From Tillus elongatus (Eukaryota > Arthropoda > Insecta > Coleoptera > Cleridae), in NCBI GenBank assembly GCA_964006375.1, contig OZ023266.1, positions 18,818,090-18,882,089 on the forward strand: DNA of 64,000 nt, written 5' to 3'. Below are positions 41,997 to 53,423 of the stretch, one piece after another (position 1 is the stretch's first letter; the number at the start of each line of letters is the position of its first letter). The notes beneath the pieces are model-generated. The model was not told the DNA's origin. It did not search any database and saw nothing but the letters and a program-made list of their open reading frames with translations. A program made the position numbers and the translations under genes.

Positions 41997-42721
41997 AAAT
42001 AAAAGAAAATTTATTTTGATCAGTTTTGAGTGAACCTAATTTGTACAAACAACCGTGCTCCTTGAATAAAACATCCTGAAATGGACCTGTAATTGGTAAC
42101 AACGATCACTACGTAAACAAAACGAACAAAGTACCCCTATAACCAACAACAAACGTTTTAAATTTATCCGTCAGCATTGTAAAAAGCACAATCAACTTTA
42201 TAAATAAAAAACAACCCGAAAATAACCCTCTATTCCGAAACCAAAACTATGCAAACAGTCGCTTGCTACATAATAAAGAAACTGTTTGCACAAGTCATAT
42301 TAAAAATGTATTAATCCATTTCTGGTTTGGAAGCAAACAGAAAGGAGCGTGCTAGGGTAATTATTTCACCATTTCCACCCCAATCAATCTCTATCATTCG
42401 CTGATCAAGCAGCCCGGTCTGGCGGACGATGCCACCCTTCACAGGGGTCGTGCTTAACATAAGAACAACGTGTATCTTTTGTTATGTAAGCCGCCTTGAT
42501 GAGATTCTCTCTTTATTGATGTATATTTGAGGTTATTGTTTCCGATGTGAGGTTTAAGTCGTAAAAATTACGATGAAATAGGTTATTTATTCGTTTGGTG
42601 TTGATCTTTTCTGATTTGGTTATGAGCAGCAGGGTTTTTAGTACTTAAAAATTACACGAGCAGTGCGTTATGGTCAGGAATTAGAAAGATTCACTTTCTT
42701 TAAAAATGAAAGTATTTAGCC
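41997..42721. other. Unassigned sequence
   Basis: No gene recognised. Part of 42360-42480 is GC-richer. Confidence 0.4.
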
Positions 42722-43435
42722 AGGGTCCGATCTAAGGGAGGGCAGGCTGGACAAATGCCCAGAGCAGAAAAAATGAGGGGTGGCAAAACTGAGAACGTTG
42801 GCATGGAGAGAAAAATCCTATATAAATTACACCGCTCAGCACTGTAGAATTTTCATGCTCTGTAATAATTTCGTACGAAACTTTGAATGGGAGAAATCCT
42901 GTTGGTAAATTAATGTAAAGTAAAGATTTTGACTGACTTTGTGTCATTAAGTACTAACAAACACCAAAGTTTGGTTTAAAAACTGACGTTCAGATGAGTA
43001 TTTTACTCAAGTTCTTAGAGACGCCAAAGCTTTAGCTGCTGAAATAGACAGCGAGGTGTTAGATTTTGAAAATGTGCCTAAACATCGTGTTCCATCTAAA
43101 AAGAAGCAATTTGGTTACGAGTGTGATGACTGATCCTCGTCAAAAGGAGCTAAGTATTTTTTCACATTATAGATACAGCTATAAACTCCTTGGAGTTAAG
43201 GTTTTCCCAGATTACTGAGCATAGTAAACATTTTCGTTTTTTTTGTATAACATATATGCCTTAAGAGAACTGCCAAAAAATGAATTGTTAGAACATTATA
43301 AGAACCTCGAGACTATTTTAACCCACGAGATGATTTAAGATATAATTTTTCTCCTCAAGACGTTTTAAAATTTATAACAGATTTAAGATTTGGTCCAAAT
43401 GTCAGTACTGCTCTCATAATTATTTTGACTTTTTT
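42722..43435 (+). pseudogene. hAT-superfamily transposase (ZMYM1/TTF-type), left part
   Basis: CAGGGTCCG at 42722 looks like a hAT terminal repeat, followed by non-coding sequence. From about 42993 the transposase is readable in three frames: DEYFTQVLRDAKALAAEIDS and FENVPKHRVPSKKKQ, then RQKELSIFSHYRYSYKLLGV, then LRELPKNELLEHYKNLETIL, and finally DDLRYNFSPQDVLKFITDLR followed by FGPNVSTALIIIL. This is the region just before the C-terminal dimerisation domain of hAT proteins related to the zinc-finger MYM-type 1-like group. The N-terminal zinc finger and first catalytic part are missing between 42722 and 42993, so this was an internally deleted, non-autonomous element. It is cut at TTTTTT (43430-43435) by CR1-like copy C. 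Confidence 0.8.
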
Positions 43436-45006
43436 AAATTTAATTTCAACAACACACTACGAGGGCTTACAGCCTAAATACTATCGTACCATGGGTGTTG
43501 ACAAGGAGGAAAGCGGCAACTTGTTAATTCTGGACTTGAAGGTTTGGAGGTTCGGAGGAGAAGGAAAAACATGTGCCGGCAAGGAATTCCACAACTTGGA
43601 AGTCCTCGGGACAAAAGAGCGGGCATAACAAGATGTTCTATGTCTGGTGACCTGGACAGTAAATGGGTGCATTCGCTCTGTTCCCCTGGTAGATCTGTTG
43701 GGGGCAGCAGGTGGAGGAACTATGGAAGAAAGCTCCTCTGAGCAGTGTCCGTGCAGATATCTATAAAAGAGAGAGAGAGGTCACCAACGGCATGTCGGTG
43801 GGCAAGGGATGGCAGTCTTTGGGTGAGGGTAGGGTCACCGATGAGACGTATAGCTCTCTTTTGAATGGAGTCCAGGATAGCGAGTGTAGAAGCGGCAGCG
43901 GCACCCCAGATGTGGGAGCAGTATTCGAGGTTTGTCCTTATTTGTCAAGTATATAAGGTGCAGAGATTAGCTGGTGAAAAGTATTTGAGAGTCCGGAAGA
44001 GGAAACCTAATTTCTTAGCAGCCGCTTCTGCACTTGATGTGACATGTTGGCGCCAATTCAGATTTCGATCCACAAAAATGCCAACAAGTGAAAATGACTC
44101 ATTACTTTGAATAACTTGGTTGTTCATTGTGATGGGTCTAGGGCTGGTGTATCTCTTATGCGATAGAAAGCAAGACTGGGATTTGGTGGAGTTGAATTTT
44201 ATAAGATTTCTACTTCCCCAGTCTAATATTTTTTGGAGATCAATAGAGACAGAACCCTCCATGAGTCTGCGATCCTCATCTAATTGGGCTAAAGATACAG
44301 GCTTAGAACATTGTAAATTTGAGTGGGGAGTGCTGTCGTCCGCGTAACTGTGAGCTGGGTTGAATGTGCTAGAGAGGAGGTCATTAATGTGGGAAAAAAA
44401 CAAAGTAGGGGCTAAAGCTGAACCTTGAGGAACTCCTGCATTAATTTGATACAGTTTAGAGGAATGACCATCCACGACAACAGAAATGCTCCGATTGGAG
44501 AGGAAATTTGCTGTCCAGGTACAGAGTTTTGGTGGTAGGCCATAGGCGGGAAATTGAGAAAGACTAATTTAACGTTGCCATTGAACATCTACACCATAGG
44601 CCGGGAGTTTATTAAGCAGCGCTGCGTGCCAGACCTGGTCGAATGCTTTGGATATGTCTAGAGCGACAATCTGGGATTCACCGTGTAGTTCCATAGACTT
44701 GTTCCAAGAATGGGTGACAAAGGAAAGGAGGTCGGCAGTCGATCTGCGCTGACTGAATCAATACTGCCTGTCGTGGATTAGACTGTGTTTTTCAAGAAAT
44801 TTTAGTAATTCGGTGTTTATATACTTTTCCATCACTTTAGAGGCGACTGAAAGGAGATAAATAGGCCTGTAGTTGCTAGGAAGCGCTGTGGATCCTTTCT
44901 TGGGGACGGGTTGTACTTGAGCAGTTTTCCAGTTACTAGGGAATATGCCTCTATTGTAAGATATCTGAAACAGACGAGTCAGGACAGGAGCAAGTTCTGG
45001 TGCGCA
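43436..45006 (-). pseudogene. CR1/Jockey-group reverse transcriptase, copy C (longest)
   Basis: Minus-strand copy reaching furthest 5': it begins KCAPELAPVLTRLFQISYNR, with WKTAQVQPVPKKGSTALPSN and YRPI (fingers blocks 1-2). It then has RRSTADLLSFVTHSWNKSME, VALDISKAFDQVWHAALLNK, INAGVPQGSALAPTLFFSHI, YADDSTPHSN with an intact YADD (about 44325-44336), thumb and C-terminus. A 45-55 bp insertion at about 44548-44602, flanked by a repeated CCATAGGC, breaks the frame after the palm A block. TTTTTT flanks the copy on both sides (43430-43435 and 45007-45012), a probable target duplication within the hAT gene. The 3' end motif is the same as in the other copies. Confidence 0.93.
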
Positions 45007-45235
45007 TTTTTTGAGAACAATTGCTTACCACTAGCAGTTGCATGTGGTGAAAGAAACGTTTCTAAAGTGAAAACAATACAAAATTATCTGCGGTCCAACA
45101 TGACACAAAAAAGATTATCTGGATTGGCTATGATTTCAATAGAACATAAGTTTTGCGACAGTATAAATTTATCATAAATTATTCATGAGTTATCAGAACA
45201 AAAAGTGCGAAGAAAATTATTTTAGTTACTAGAGT
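45007..45235 (+). pseudogene. hAT-superfamily transposase, C-terminal dimerisation domain
   Basis: After the second TTTTTT the reading frame continues exactly from 43435 as ENNCLPLAVACGERNVSKVK, TIQNYLRSNMTQKRLSGLAM and ISIEHKFCDSINLS, then one in-frame stop and a short tail (IIHELSEQKVRRKLF) ending at a TAG. PLAVA-GER-(F/V)SK-K…YLRS-M-Q-RL-GLA-(L/I)SIEH is the conserved hAT C-terminal dimerisation motif. Removal of copy C and one TTTTTT joins the two halves in frame, so the retrotransposon arrived after the hAT element had inserted. Confidence 0.88.
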
Positions 45236-46664
45236 ACTGTATTCAGCTAACATAGCTTACAAATCTAATAAAAAACCTAGAGGTGAATACTTCTTTCTTC
45301 TATTGTTTTAAGTGCTAGTAATGCGCCTCGTCCAGGTTTAAAAATCCGAACTGGTTTTCATCCATGCATCTCTCAATTTTGCTTTTTGTGTGCTGGTTGC
45401 ATTTTCGTGCATTGACTGTCTTTGGAGTAGTAATTCTTTTACTCTTCATAAACTCATTGAGCAGTTCTTCCGATGTATAATATTTCTCAATCAGTTGAAA
45501 AAGTTTTTCATTCACTTTTTCACCGGAATTCTTTAATATATTAAATGGCTAAATAAACACAATGTCAGTGCCTACTTAGAGTTCTCTTTATCAGTATATA
45601 TTCGTATTCGTATATATCGTATATATAGCACTTTAGCATATGTTTTTTGAATCCAGAAACTAATGTTATCTTGTTGGGCATATTTTACCAAGCCTACTTG
45701 ATTTAATTGAACGATTATTTACCTGAGGGTAAAACGGTCCTGCTAAATTGTAACGGTCCTTCGAGGATGCGGTAGCTACTCGTGGTAGGTATAGGCGTTT
45801 TGTCAATGTTAGACGTTGTAGAGCGGGTTGCCTACCCTAGAATAAACAGTACAATAGCGCAGTAATAGTCAAAGTTGGCCACAATTACTTAATCTACTAG
45901 GCCAATGAATCCCGACGTTGTTCTGCGAGTCCTCCAGGATTGCGAAAGAGGCTCCCAGCTCCCATTCTAACATACTGCCAGTGGAACATTTTAATTAAGG
46001 TGATTAGGTACCTCTCCGCCGGCTTCTGTACACAAATAAATTAACTTTAAAACTGAATTAATTGCTTCTTGCATTTAGGATTGCTGCGCACGGAATTAAC
46101 GTGCCTTGTTGAGAATTGGACTTGTTGAAATTTCTCATTATGTCTCTTTGTTCAGTTACCCAGAATGAATTACGGAGTGTTTACTGAACAAGACCAACTT
46201 CCCGGGATCGTTTCGCAATGCTAAATAACTCTAAATGGGCTTTGGATCGTTTCATTATGAACCGCACTGTCTGGGAAATAATCGTTAAAGCCGGCGTTTA
46301 GAACACTTCACTTTATATAACAAGTCACAAAATCCCAGTTGTTAATGTTTATGCTGTGTCTGCCATCCATTCGAATCAGATTTCTTGTGTTTCTGGTTTA
46401 TAATTGTTGTCTCACGTTTTCGTCTAATAATTACTTAATTAGTCCCGAAGTTAAACTACTCATTTGAAATTTATGAAGAGATACTTATATTTATTAAGTA
46501 ATTTATCAGTTATCATTTCGACGGGTGCACCGAAAACTGTAGTAACTCAATTTTTGTCTATTTTGAGATACGTATATAGAAGTTTAAAATCATATGTTAT
46601 ATGCCAACGATAAAGTCGTAATTCATATTATCCTTGAAATAAGCAACCCACAAAACACCTAAGA
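45236..46664. other. Unassigned sequence, no gene seen
   Basis: 45730-46300 is GC-richer and appears single-copy, without a convincing open frame. A minus-strand frame at 45315-45515 (67 codons) has no recognisable features. Confidence 0.4.
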
Positions 46665-46790
46665 TATGATAAGTACACTTGGGGAACCCAAATCACCACA
46701 ACACATATTTTTAAAGACCTTACGATCGTTTCACTTACCACGTTAACATTATCAGAGGATGAAAAAATTCTAAAGTAAATTAACAGATAC
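46665..46790 (-). repeat. PLE-associated 3' repeat, copy 3
   Basis: AAGTACACTTGGGGAACCC, ACGATCGTTTCACTTACC and GTTAACATTATCAGAGG. The hammerhead-like core here is changed (CTGATAA instead of CTGATGA). Confidence 0.68.
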
Positions 46791-47044
46791 AAATGTATTT
46801 ATATGATACCTACATAGACGAACTAAACCGAAGGTAAAATTGTAGTCGGAGACCCATCGTTTGTCTATTATGTCAATATTGCACGGACCAGGTCGACGAA
46901 CTACTTTAATCCCCTAGTTGACAAATTTATGATCTTATATCTAATTTAAAGGATAATGGGCTCAAAATGAAAGGTGCCGCATTATTTAAGGAAGCTCACG
47001 TTCTTTCTTGATCTATAAATTCACTATGTGAATACTGGAGCCTG
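46791..47044. other. Unassigned
   Basis: AT-rich, no gene seen. Confidence 0.35.
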
Positions 47045-47275
47045 TGATTAGCACCAACAAGCACATCTGGCGACAAACCAATAACTGCCGCACATCTTTT
47101 TTAAAGCAAAAACAACCGTTTCGCACACAATTTAGAAAAGATAAAATAGAGAAAAAAAATTGTGTGTCTACCTTATGAACCACGTATCACAAAGGGTTTG
47201 GAAAGTATTTTTTTAAAAGCCGATTTGCATTTGACTTTTTCGACGAAAAGTAATTTTAAAAAATTTGTTGGGTAA
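47045..47275 (+). pseudogene. Penelope-like element fragment (reverse transcriptase C-terminus)
   Basis: From about 47158 an open stretch reads VCLPYEPRITKGLESIF, then LKADLHLTFSTKSNF, and stops at a TAA near 47274. It matches CLPFEPRITRGLDSIF and following residues of the PLE at 20696-21500, so it is the same or a close family in the opposite orientation. Upstream (47045-47130) is a strongly diverged copy of the PLE-associated repeat. Only about 40 codons survive before CR1-like copy D begins. Confidence 0.72.
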
Positions 47276-47294
47276 TACGAAAGACAAAGACACT

Positions 47295-48275
47295 GAAATT
47301 TCTTGAAAAACACAGTCTAATCCCCGACAGGCAGTATGGATTCCGTCAACGCAGATCAACTGCCGACCTCCTTTCCTTTATCACCCATTCTTGGAACAAG
47401 TTTATGGAACTACACAGTGAATCCCAGATTGTCACTCTAGACATATCCAAAGCATTCTACCAGGTCTGGCACGCAGCGCTGCTTAACAAACTTCCGGCCT
47501 ATGGCCTACCACCAAAACTCTGTACCTGGACAGCAAATTTCCTCTTCAACCGGAGCACTTCTATTGTCGTGGGTTGCCACTAGACCCATCACAATAAACA
47601 ACCAAGTTATTCAAAGTAATGAGTCCTTTTCACTTGTTGGAATTTCTGTGGATCTAAATCTCAATTGGCATCAACATGTCACATCAATTGCAGAAGCGGC
47701 TTGTAAGCAATTAGGTTTCCTCTTCCGGGCTCGCAAATACTTTTCACCAGCTAATCTCTATACCTTATATACTTCACAAATAATACCAAACCTCGAATAC
47801 TGCTCCCACATCTGGGGTGCCGCTGCCGCTTCTACACTCTCTATCCTGGACTCTATTCAGAAGAGAGATAAACGTCTCATCGGTGACCCTACCCTCACCC
47901 AAAGGCTGCCATCCCTTGCCCACCGACGTGGCCTCTCGCTCTTTTATAGATATCTGCACGGGCACTGTTCAGATGAGCTTTCTTCCATAGTTCCTCCACC
48001 TGCTGCCCCCAACAGATCTACCAGGGAAACAGAGTGAATGCACCCTTTTACTGTCCAGGTCGCCAGACATAGAACATCTTGTCATGCCCGCTCTTTTGTC
48101 CCGAGGATTTCCAAGTTGTGGAATTCAATGGCCGGCATATGTTTTTTCCTTCTCCCCCGAACCTCCAAACCTTCAAGTCCAGAATTAACAAGTTGCCTCT
48201 TTCCTTATTGAAAACACCCACGGTACGATAGTATTTAGGCTGTAAGCCCTCGTGGTGTGTTGTTGAAATAATAAA
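47295..48275 (+). pseudogene. CR1/Jockey-group reverse transcriptase, copy D, core deleted
   Basis: Starts at KFLEKHSLIPDRQYGFRQRR, continues through STADLLSFITHSW and LDISKAFYQVWHAALLNK, then at about 47580 jumps from SIVVGCH to RPITINNQVIQSNESFSL. Compared with copy A, about 320 bp are missing, including the GVPQG and YADD blocks, so the active site is gone entirely. The thumb region (RDKRLIGDPTLTQRLPSLAH) and C-terminus follow with frame changes. The common 3' end, GTAAGCCCTCGTGGTGTG followed by TTGTTGAAATAATAAAAAA, ends near 48275. Confidence 0.92.
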
Positions 48276-49848
48276 AAATAAAGAAATCCCGTTAGCTGTT
48301 CATGCCAAAATTTCTTGGATATGAAAATCATACATATACTACAGTTATTGACAACGTTTTTCGAAAAAAAATATGGTATGTTACGAATGAAGTAATCGAT
48401 GATTTGGGAGCACAACGAGCTGATAAAAAACCATCACTTAAGTTAAGTCAACTAACTGAACGATCCTGATATGCCTCACTGATCAATCGAACTGAATTAG
48501 TGTTCAGTGAAGGATGATTTGAAACATTAAAGTCCGCTAACAGATGTTTGTTAGGTAGTAGTACACGCACACTAATTCAATTCAATTAAATATAAATCTT
48601 GTCCGTATTTGGCCATATATTTAATTCCCGGTTGTGAGCCCTGGCGTAGGGGGCCCGCTCGACCAGACCTGCCTTCCCTCGGGACCAGCCTCCCTAGATC
48701 CCGCAGGCTTGTTGGCTCTACCGTCATTTGTCTAACAGCTGTTCACATATCGTCAAATTACGTCATTACGAGCGATTGTCAATTGTTTGCCGCTTATCAT
48801 TAAACGAGCTAGATATCCAGCAAGCTAGAGACATGGTCATGCTTGACACCCTTACTCTTGGCCGTCGTTATTGCCTGGATTTATTTAAATTGTTCTTTGT
48901 CCAAGGTCTATTAGAATAAAACAGGTTCTATTGTTCGATGTTGATAATGGGATATGGCGATATGATAAGGGTTGATTAGTGTGGTTACGCAATTAAATGT
49001 CTGATATTTGAGTTTCAGCGGATATTTGGGTTAGTTGAGGTTAAAGGGACAATGTTATTATCCACTTAAGATATGTTCTGTAAAATAATGTAAAACGATC
49101 TTGAGGCGGTACGTCGTCCAAGAAATAACGAATAAGAAAAGTGTGGTTTTTATTTATTGTCGATTGTGTTCACGGCCCTTGTAAGTATTTTTGTTTGTTT
49201 TCTTAACGTCGATCTATTTCCGCGACTATATGCTGCCTTTCTGTAAGAACGAAAAGGATCTTTAACGTGCCCAATGTCGCATGCACACGTGACCGACGCC
49301 GCTTCCGAAGGACGAAACGTGCAGACTTTCAACTTGCTCAAATACAATGCCACAACCACGGTTGGCGTTAATTTTGCAGTATGAACTGAAAAAGTGAAAG
49401 AGACACCTTGTTCAGAGGCACACGTTCTTACAAATGAACCACTGAAGCTTTTTTGGAAGTATTACAAATAATAGTTTATTTGTTTTTAAATACACAAGGT
49501 GTGAAGAACATGTCAATAGAAACAAATACAATCCAAAATAGATCAAATAAAAGAATTATAGCAACATATTGTAAACGTCTACTTCCGAAGGGTGGAGTGG
49601 GTCAGTGTTTTGATCGAAGAAGGGTTTATCTCGAGTGCAACCACTTTACTTGAGAATTGGAAAGATTATCGGGGGAAAGTGGAAGCCCCAAAGTGACGGA
49701 TGCAATCGTAACGGACCACCCTGTGGAACTATGGTGCCCAGGAAAAGTCAAGTCGAGATATTTAGTCTCCAGGGTTCAGATTTTACAGAGGCTTACCAGG
49801 ACAACTATGCTAAGGACGGAAAATATATGTCGTAAAGGATAAAAAATG

Positions 49849-49851
<3 letters not shown>
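48276..49851. other. Unassigned sequence, no gene recognised
   Basis: 48610-48900 and 49150-49440 are more GC-rich and look single-copy. A minus-strand frame at 49150-49359 has normal-looking composition, but I do not recognise it. No splice or RNA signals stand out. Confidence 0.4.

Positions 49852-49894
<43 letters not shown>
49852..49894. repeat. (TA)n microsatellite
   Basis: About 21 TA units, without TA-core modules. Confidence 0.95.
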
Positions 49895-49899
<5 letters not shown>

Positions 49900-50506
49900 C
49901 AAACTGTATTGGTGTGCATAGGGTGTGAAAAATAAACAAGGAAATAGCGGATGTCTATTTCAGGTTTGGCCAGGAATGCAGTTTTCCGGAAACTCTAGTC
50001 GCAGTTCATTGATTGTTGTTGCAGTATTTGTCTTATTTCTAGCTAGTTCGGTTCCCAATTTTTAAGTGGGACTCTTACTATATGACAGCAATAAAAATAA
50101 CGATATTTTACAATGTGCTAGCACTCGGGCCACACCCGGGGACACCAGTGAGTGATAACACATTGGAAAATATTTGTAGTCCTCCAAACCCCAAGTTATT
50201 TCGGCAGCCTACTTTAACTTGAAGGTTGGAGTCACAACGGTACACAATGTTATTTACTACTATGATCTATTACGGAATATTATATATTAAAGCGGCATTA
50301 CAACCCTCGGATATTATATGCGTGCCTGAACAAGCAAAGAAAATTAAAATACAGTAGGGCCGACAAAACCATGTCAATTCCTTTAAGAAAACTTTGTATT
50401 AGGGACACCTGTACTTAGATATGATATATGAAAAAGGTAAATAAAATTGGTTTAGATATTTCGGAAAACTTTCAGGACAGCTATGTACGGTTTTGCAAAT
50501 AAATCG

Positions 50507-50560
<54 letters not shown>

Positions 50561-52189
50561 TAAATTAAATAAACCAAATATATCTTACCAAAAACACTCA
50601 CGGACTTGAATATTACTTCGGAGACTCAAATTTAAACTATTTTGAACTGCTATTCTGAACTTCTATTTTGAACTCATTTTACCTGTCCGGTGGACCGGCT
50701 TATATATGATATAAAATGGGTGTCCTTGTTTAGTTCTAGAACTCCTTCTTTAACTCACAACGATTCAGATTAACTTTAAAATATAAATGACGCTTTAGAA
50801 TCCATGTGTTGTCAACATTCTGTTTTATGACAGCCACAGCTGCCTTTATTGTGCAACGTAATGTATATTCTTTAGAAAAGGAGTTTGTTACCTAAAAACT
50901 CTAGTAGCAAGTTACTCGTAAGAGATAGGTATAGGAAAACTTATATGAAACCGGTGTAGAATTAAATTTAGAACTCGATTTTTTATTAATATACAGGGTG
51001 CACCATTTGAAAAAAAAACTTTTGCAACATTGAATATGTGTAAGTTGGTCTTTAAATTTAAAACACTCTGTATGATACAGGTAAACTTTAGGTAGATAAT
51101 ATGAAGGCTTCATCCTAGAATGGATTGTATTCTAAATTCCAGCCTTTTATCTTTAAAAGCATGTGAAATACAAAGTGTTATAAATGAGGTTAGAAGTTCC
51201 ACAAAATGTAAAGAAATCACAACATCTATGAAATAGTTGAAGATAGGGATAGGAAAGCCTAATATATATCTTCACAAAATATTATGTAGAATTCGAATAT
51301 GCAATAAAAAATAGGGCATTCTATTTAAATTAGGAAAGTTGATGACTACTTCCGGTCTAACCGGAAGTGATGTGGCCTTGTAAATATTTTATAATCAAAG
51401 ACAACTACGAATTGTGACGGCTACTAAAATTTCAACATTTATGATATCAGGGAACTTCTTAAACTTCTAATGCACGGCTATCGTGAAAAACCCTGTACCC
51501 TTTACCTACGACACATACTACACGTTAACACAAAGCCACACACATACACACAATTACGTAGTTCTTTTAGGAGTGCAAAAACGAGCTTCCATTTCTCAGC
51601 TCTTTATGCCGGTAGGTGACCTGGGGCGGTCTGAACCCGAAGTGAGCCAGCGAGATCTAATACTGTTCCTATTATTAATTCACTAGTTAATTACGACCAC
51701 TGCACAGAGTAATGCAGCCTAATATTTAACTAATTGTTTCAGCCATTATTAATATAAGCTGAGAGCTTTTGGAAGGCAAATACTTCAACATCGCGTCTCC
51801 TTGCCTCAATTACTCGAATATTGAATCAGCTAACTGCTGGCGAATACCAGAAATTATAAGATCTTTTTTCTTGCGAGAAATACAAATCGATTTGCTGTTT
51901 CAAATTCTTGATTTGTTGTATGATTTTTTCATCTGAAAAAAATTAAGTGAAGTGAATGTTTTTACTATTTACCCTGTATGATATTTTTATAAAAAGAAAT
52001 TCGTTGAAGCCATTATCTACATGTCCCTCAACAATATAATGAACTAAATACAGATGCAGATACTACATCTCTGACTTGTGGTTGTTTTCTTCACTTGTGA
52101 AGTCAGAGAAGTTGTCTCTACGTCTGTATTTCCTACTAATATCTATAATAGGCATTTGTAGGAAGGTAGTGTCTGAAACCCTAGATAGA
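49895..52189. other. Unassigned sequence with (TA)n 50509-50558
   Basis: No gene recognised. It contains a (TA)n tract of about 25 units (50509-50558) without TA-core flanks. ACAGGGTGCACCATTTGA at 50994 resembles the end of a mariner-type element, but no partner end was found. Confidence 0.4.
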
Positions 52190-52700
52190 TGGCCTCCCCA
52201 GGCCATGGAGAAACACTGGAGGTCGCTCAGTGGCTGTAGATAAGCGAGAGACTGCGTGGAGATCCCTGATAGAAACAAGATTGTCTGGCTTCTGGTAGGA
52301 GTCGTTGTTCTGCGCTTCGCCGTATCATTGGGGTGCTAATAGGCACCTGTAGTCTCAGAAGACACCTTACATTGGTAGGTGTCGCGAGGGATCCCATTTG
52401 CTAGGAATTCTAAAGACTGAAGAAACGTCTTATTACTACCCGTGTGAATGTGAGACTTTTGGGAAGCTTCGAACAGAACTGTTTGGTTCAAGAACTCTAC
52501 AGAGGAGTCAAGTAAGTTCCGTCCAATAAAAGACCATCGTGACCTTTATTTTGAGGTCGATGAGGTTTGGTGACGAAACCGAGGAGGAGTAGGGCATGGT
52601 CACCAGATGCCGGGGTTGGTAATGTGGCTATCTGCCTGGCGCTAGCTTCCCCGCCATTGCTACTACTACTAGACACTTGAGAATTTATAGAAAATTAACT
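52190..52700 (+). pseudogene. Non-LTR polyprotein RNase H / zinc-knuckle C-terminal fragment
   Basis: Broken frames read MEKHWRSLSGCR, then RSRCSALRRIIGVLIGTCSL and RRHLTLVGVARDPIC, then LKTEETSYYYPCECETFGKL. This is the pattern at the C-terminal end of R1/I/Jockey-type polyproteins carrying RNase H: W-x-x-L-x-G-C-x-x-A, LSR-x-x-R-x-(L/I)-x-G-x-L-x-G-x-C/H, HL, then a CCHC-like C-x-x-C…E-E-T…H-x-x-C-x-C knuckle with its first half damaged. Only this 3' part is present, and stops interrupt it. The minisatellite 115 bp downstream may have grown from its 3' tail. Confidence 0.65.
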
Positions 52701-52814
52701 CGATTATTGAGTACCTTGAAGATCAAATACCTATGGTTTTTAGAGTAAATGATTTTTAGTTCACAGTCAAAAGTTTGAGAATAAGCAGTATCTGAGACGA
52801 AATGTCGATAAAAG

Positions 52815-53423
52815 AATGCATAATGTATGATGTATAATGTATAATGTGTAATGTGTAATGTGTAATGTATAATGTGTAATGTATAATGTGTAATGTATAA
52901 TGTGTAATGTGTAATGCCTAATGTATAATGTGTAATGTGTAATGTATAATGTGTAATGTGTAATATGTAATGTATAATATGTAATGTATAATGTATAATA
53001 TGTAATGTATAATGTATAATGTGTAATGTGTAATGTGTAATGTATAATGTATAATGTGTAATGTATAATGTATAATGTGTAATGTATAATGTGTAATGTA
53101 TAATGTGTAATGTGTAATGTGTAATGTATAATGTGTAATGTATAATGTGTAATGTATAATGTGTAATGTATAATGTGTAATGTATAATGTGTAATGTATA
53201 ATGTGTAATGTATAATGTATAATGTGTAATGTGTAATGTATAATGTATAATGTATAATGTGTAATGTATAATGTATAATGTATAATGTGTAATGTATAAT
53301 GTATAATGTATAATGTATAATGTATAATGTATAATGTATAATGTATAATGTATAATGTATAATGTATAATGTATAATGTATAATGTATAATATATAATGT
53401 ATAATGTATAATGTATAATGTAT
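52815..53423 (+). repeat. 7 bp minisatellite, two interspersed variants
   Basis: About 87 units of TATAATG and TGTAATG, mixed in the first two thirds and almost purely TATAATG from about 53283 on. One unit near 53390 is altered. The TATAAT hexamers are a by-product of the repeat and not promoters. Confidence 0.96.

Noticed and set aside
43425..44347. Plus-strand open frames across copy C
   Set aside because: Antisense shadows of the CR1-like reverse transcriptase; the same shadows appear opposite copies A, B and E.
49150..49359. Minus-strand frame with protein-like composition
   Set aside because: No homology that I recognise, no acceptor or start context, and length is within chance for this region.
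50994..51100. ACAGGGTGCACCATTTGA considered as a transposon terminal repeat
   Set aside because: No matching inverted partner or transposase sequence was found nearby.
52815..53423. Many TATAAT boxes resembling bacterial -10 promoters
   Set aside because: By-product of a 7 bp tandem repeat in a eukaryotic genome.
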